The notes under the pieces were generated by a model, which searched no databases, was not told where the DNA came from, and saw only the letters and a program-made list of their open reading frames with translations. DNA of 64,000 nt. Origin: Coenobita brevimanus. Taxonomy: Eukaryota; Arthropoda; Malacostraca; Decapoda; Coenobitidae. The first letter of the stretch is position 1. Every line of letters begins with the position of its first letter. The position numbers and the translations under genes were made by a program. Location: positions 13,761,489-13,825,488 of the forward strand of contig CM064663.1 in assembly GCA_032717465.1 (NCBI GenBank), in the 5' to 3' direction. Below, piece after piece: positions 62,192 through 64,000 of the stretch.

Positions 62192-62542
62192 ACTGGCTGA
62201 ATCGGTAGAGAGGCGGCTTGCAGTCCTGATGGACCCAGGTTCGAATCCTGGCTGGGGCAGGGGACAGTTTAAGGATTTGAATTTCATTAAAAGCAGACTT
62301 TCCTGATCTACCAGATGACCCGCCGACATGTCGTAAAAATACCCCCGCTAATACCAATACACCAGTCCTGTATGAGACAACCCTAGCATGTATTCAATAT
62401 GGACGGTGGGTGTTAGCGCCGAAGTGGTGACATGTGGAGGTGTAGGAGGACTACTGGGCCTTGGGATAGGCTACTGCCCCCAAGATATAGGCCCTGGAGC
62501 CTTTGCCCAGAGTCGGACACATAAAAAAAAAAAAAAAAAAAA
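62192..62542 (+). repeat. tRNA-derived SINE with poly-A tail
   Basis: About 350 bases. A tRNA-like head with box A (TGGCTGAATCGGTAGAG, 62194-62210) and a perfect box B (GGTTCGAATCC, 62238-62248), an unrelated body and a poly-A tail (62524-62547). AAAAAGAC occurs on both sides (62184-62191 and 62543-62550) and may be the target duplication. About 20 bases of Gypsy sequence are missing after it compared with copy 1. RNA polymerase III would transcribe it; the LINE that moves it is not evident here. Confidence 0.75.
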
Positions 62543-62550
62543 AAAAAGAC

Positions 62551-62790
62551 TTAGTTTGTGTGGCCTGGTGTTTCGTCTGATGAGGCTATGTATTGTCACT
62601 CCTGCAATGAGTGTCGGACAGTTGACCAGGGAAGAGTTCTTAAGGCTAAATTAGGCAGGATGCTGGTAATAGAGGAGCCATTTCAGATGCTGGCAGTGGA
62701 CATTGTGGGACCACCAGAGCCGAGTGCTAGGGATGGATCGTGGTACATCCTTACAAATGTGGATTATGCTACTATACCTCGTACCAATTA
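62551..62790 (+). pseudogene. Gypsy copy 2 integrase core start
   Basis: Matches copy 1 from 56945: PGVSSDEAMYCHSCNEC, IEEPFQMLAVDIVGPPEP and GSWYILTNVDYAT. Similarity ends near 62780. The stretch 62791-62919 has nothing recognisable. Confidence 0.7.
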
Positions 62791-62923
62791 ATTTGGCCAG
62801 GCATGTATGGCAACACTGCTATATACTTAACAACAACGAAATTTCCGTAGGAAAATAGTGATATGAGTGAAGATAGTATTATAACAGTCCAAGTCAAGCT
62901 CAGCATTCGAACAATTCCTTTAA

Positions 62924-63681
62924 CCCGCCCCGTCCCGACGACGTATGGGTACATCACCACGATTTGCATTTGCCAGTCCCGGCGACGTACCAGTACGTCG
63001 TGCAATTGCAAGGTACTTAATTTGCACAATTTTCAATTTTCGCACGTGATTTTTCGTATGTATACACGGGACACCTTCCTCTATTCCTGTACAAGATACC
63101 AAGCAGGGACAATGCCTTACACTGCATAACCTCCCCCCTCCCCCCCTCATGCCATTGTCTTGGCAAAGGACCTGTTACCAGTGACCTGGCTAGTAAAGTT
63201 ATTCAGGGCCAGAGTGATTCCCCAATCGATGACAATGTGGAAGACAATGTTTACATAGCATTAGAAGAAGAAACAGCCAGAAATAATGATCAGGTAGTGT
63301 GGCAAAAATAGGTCAGGTATGGTGATTAGTTAGTGAGTGAAACAATGCTTATAATGCCTTTATTACTGCTTGAAAACCAATATACTGTCATACTACATAT
63401 ACATTCGTACCAAGTAAATAAATAAATACCGTTTATGAGTGGATAAAATAGTTACCCTCCCATAGAACTCGTTTTCTTTGGTGCCAGCATGTTAGAAAAC
63501 CCACTCAGGTAAGGAGGAACTCCTACCTGGATTGGGCACTTTAAACCTCAGGTGAGCGATTTCTCTATGAATTTTCGATGTTTCTCACCAAAAGCGAAGG
63601 TTTTAGCCAAAAAAAAAAAAATCGAAAATACCTCAGGACTGGGGGATGTCGGAGGTGCGGAAAACCTCGGGACGTGACGGG
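62924..63681 (+). mobile_element. MITE D, TTAA element
   Basis: A 758 bp copy with TTAA at 62920-62923 and 63682-63685. The left end is CCCGCCCCGTCCCGACGACG; the right end read inward is CCCGTCACGTCCCGAGG. The second subterminal palindrome is perfect here: CGACGTAC-CA-GTACGTCG (62983-63000). Confidence 0.9.
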
Positions 63682-63719
63682 TTAAATCTCCGACACTCCA
63701 GAATATTACAGAAAATTAA

Positions 63720-64000
63720 CCCGCCCCACCCTGACATTTTCTGGGCAGTGGTATGCCCCAATCCCGACATTTTTGGACCTTTTTTTCTTTGGCTCAAACA
63801 TCCGTTATTGGTGAGAAACATCGAAAATTCATAGAGAAATCGCTCACCTGAGGTTTAAAATACTCGATTTAAGTACGAGTACTTCCTTACCTGACTGGGT
63901 TTTCTAACAGGCTGGCACAAAAGAAAACGAGTTCTGTGGGAGGGTAACTATTTTATCCACTCATAAACAGTATTTATTTATTTACTTGGTACGAATTTAT
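63720..64000 (-). mobile_element. MITE E, TTAA element, cut by the window end
   Basis: Starts after TTAA at 63716-63719, in the opposite orientation to MITE D (its end CCCGCCCCACCCTGACATTT is the right-end repeat). It continues to the end of the window and matches MITE B from 57392 over its visible length. Only 34 bases separate D and E. Confidence 0.85.

Larger units (their letters stand above)
59370..62790 (+). mobile_element. Older Gypsy, copy 2, with LTR end and primer-binding site
   Basis: Begins with about 65 bases of an LTR end (to CTACA near 59435), then primer-binding site, gag, knuckle, protease remnant and integrase start, in the same order as copy 1 and about 90% similar. Interrupted by MITE C (59764-60524), a LINE-C fragment (60758-60987) and a SINE (62192-62542). 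Stops at about 62780 in the integrase core; RT is missing. Confidence 0.8.

Noticed and set aside
62192..62270. Functional tRNA gene
   Set aside because: Boxes A and B are present but no acceptor stem closes around them, and the sequence runs into a SINE body and poly-A tail.

Overview
This is eukaryotic, repeat-dominated DNA from an arthropod, most likely a decapod crustacean. I infer that from a chemosensory ionotropic-receptor exon of the type known from crabs and shrimps and from the retroelement families present (jockey/CR1-like, RTE-like and I-clade LINEs, env-bearing Gypsy, BEL/Pao, piggyBac-like TTAA elements). There is no operon structure, ribosome-binding-site pattern or CRISPR array. 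Nearly all the coding sequence belongs to transposable elements, most of it broken. The only host-gene candidate is a pair of exons on the minus strand at 23928-24167 and about 24513-24607.

Layout. 1-1035: unassigned, promoter-like. 1036-12640: a jockey/CR1-like LINE (here LINE-A, minus) split by a Gypsy element with gag, pol and an env-like ORF (1132-11330, flanked by CTGT), whose 5' LTR carries a 763 bp TTAA element (MITE A). 12774-14213: a second, larger TTAA element containing a 5S rRNA-headed SINE. 14218-19250: LINE-A on the plus strand split by a non-coding LTR-flanked element (14758-18651). 20062-23840: two more LINE-A copies, minus. 23928-24607: ionotropic-receptor exons. 24735-26450: a decayed RTE-like LINE (LINE-C). 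26775-29590: microsatellites and a second jockey-like LINE (LINE-B). 29600-52110: one BEL/Pao element (minus) opened by an I-clade LINE (31010-45908, near-perfect 16 bp target duplication) and by another RTE-like LINE (LINE-D, 47351-50566). The I element is in turn opened by a second non-coding LTR-like element (about 33028-41629), which contains a young Gypsy (33629-39025, CTAT duplication, LTRs about 99% identical). 52127-55310: a nearly full-length LINE-C with an intact ORF but a mutated RT active site. 55530-62790: two head-to-tail copies of an older Gypsy, interrupted by MITEs B and C, a LINE-C 3' fragment and a tRNA-derived SINE. 62924-64000: MITEs D and E.

How the parts relate. The RTE-like LINEs probably mobilise the 5S-headed SINE, because it carries both the 5' and the 3' end sequences of LINE-C. 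The TTAA elements keep one length (758-763 bp) and lack a transposase, so they must be moved in trans. Both Gypsy families at 33629-39025 and 55530-62790 place integrase before reverse transcriptase, and both lack the RT catalytic core and RNase H. Boundaries are by eye. Where an empty site or target duplication was visible I say so; elsewhere ends may be off by tens of bases.
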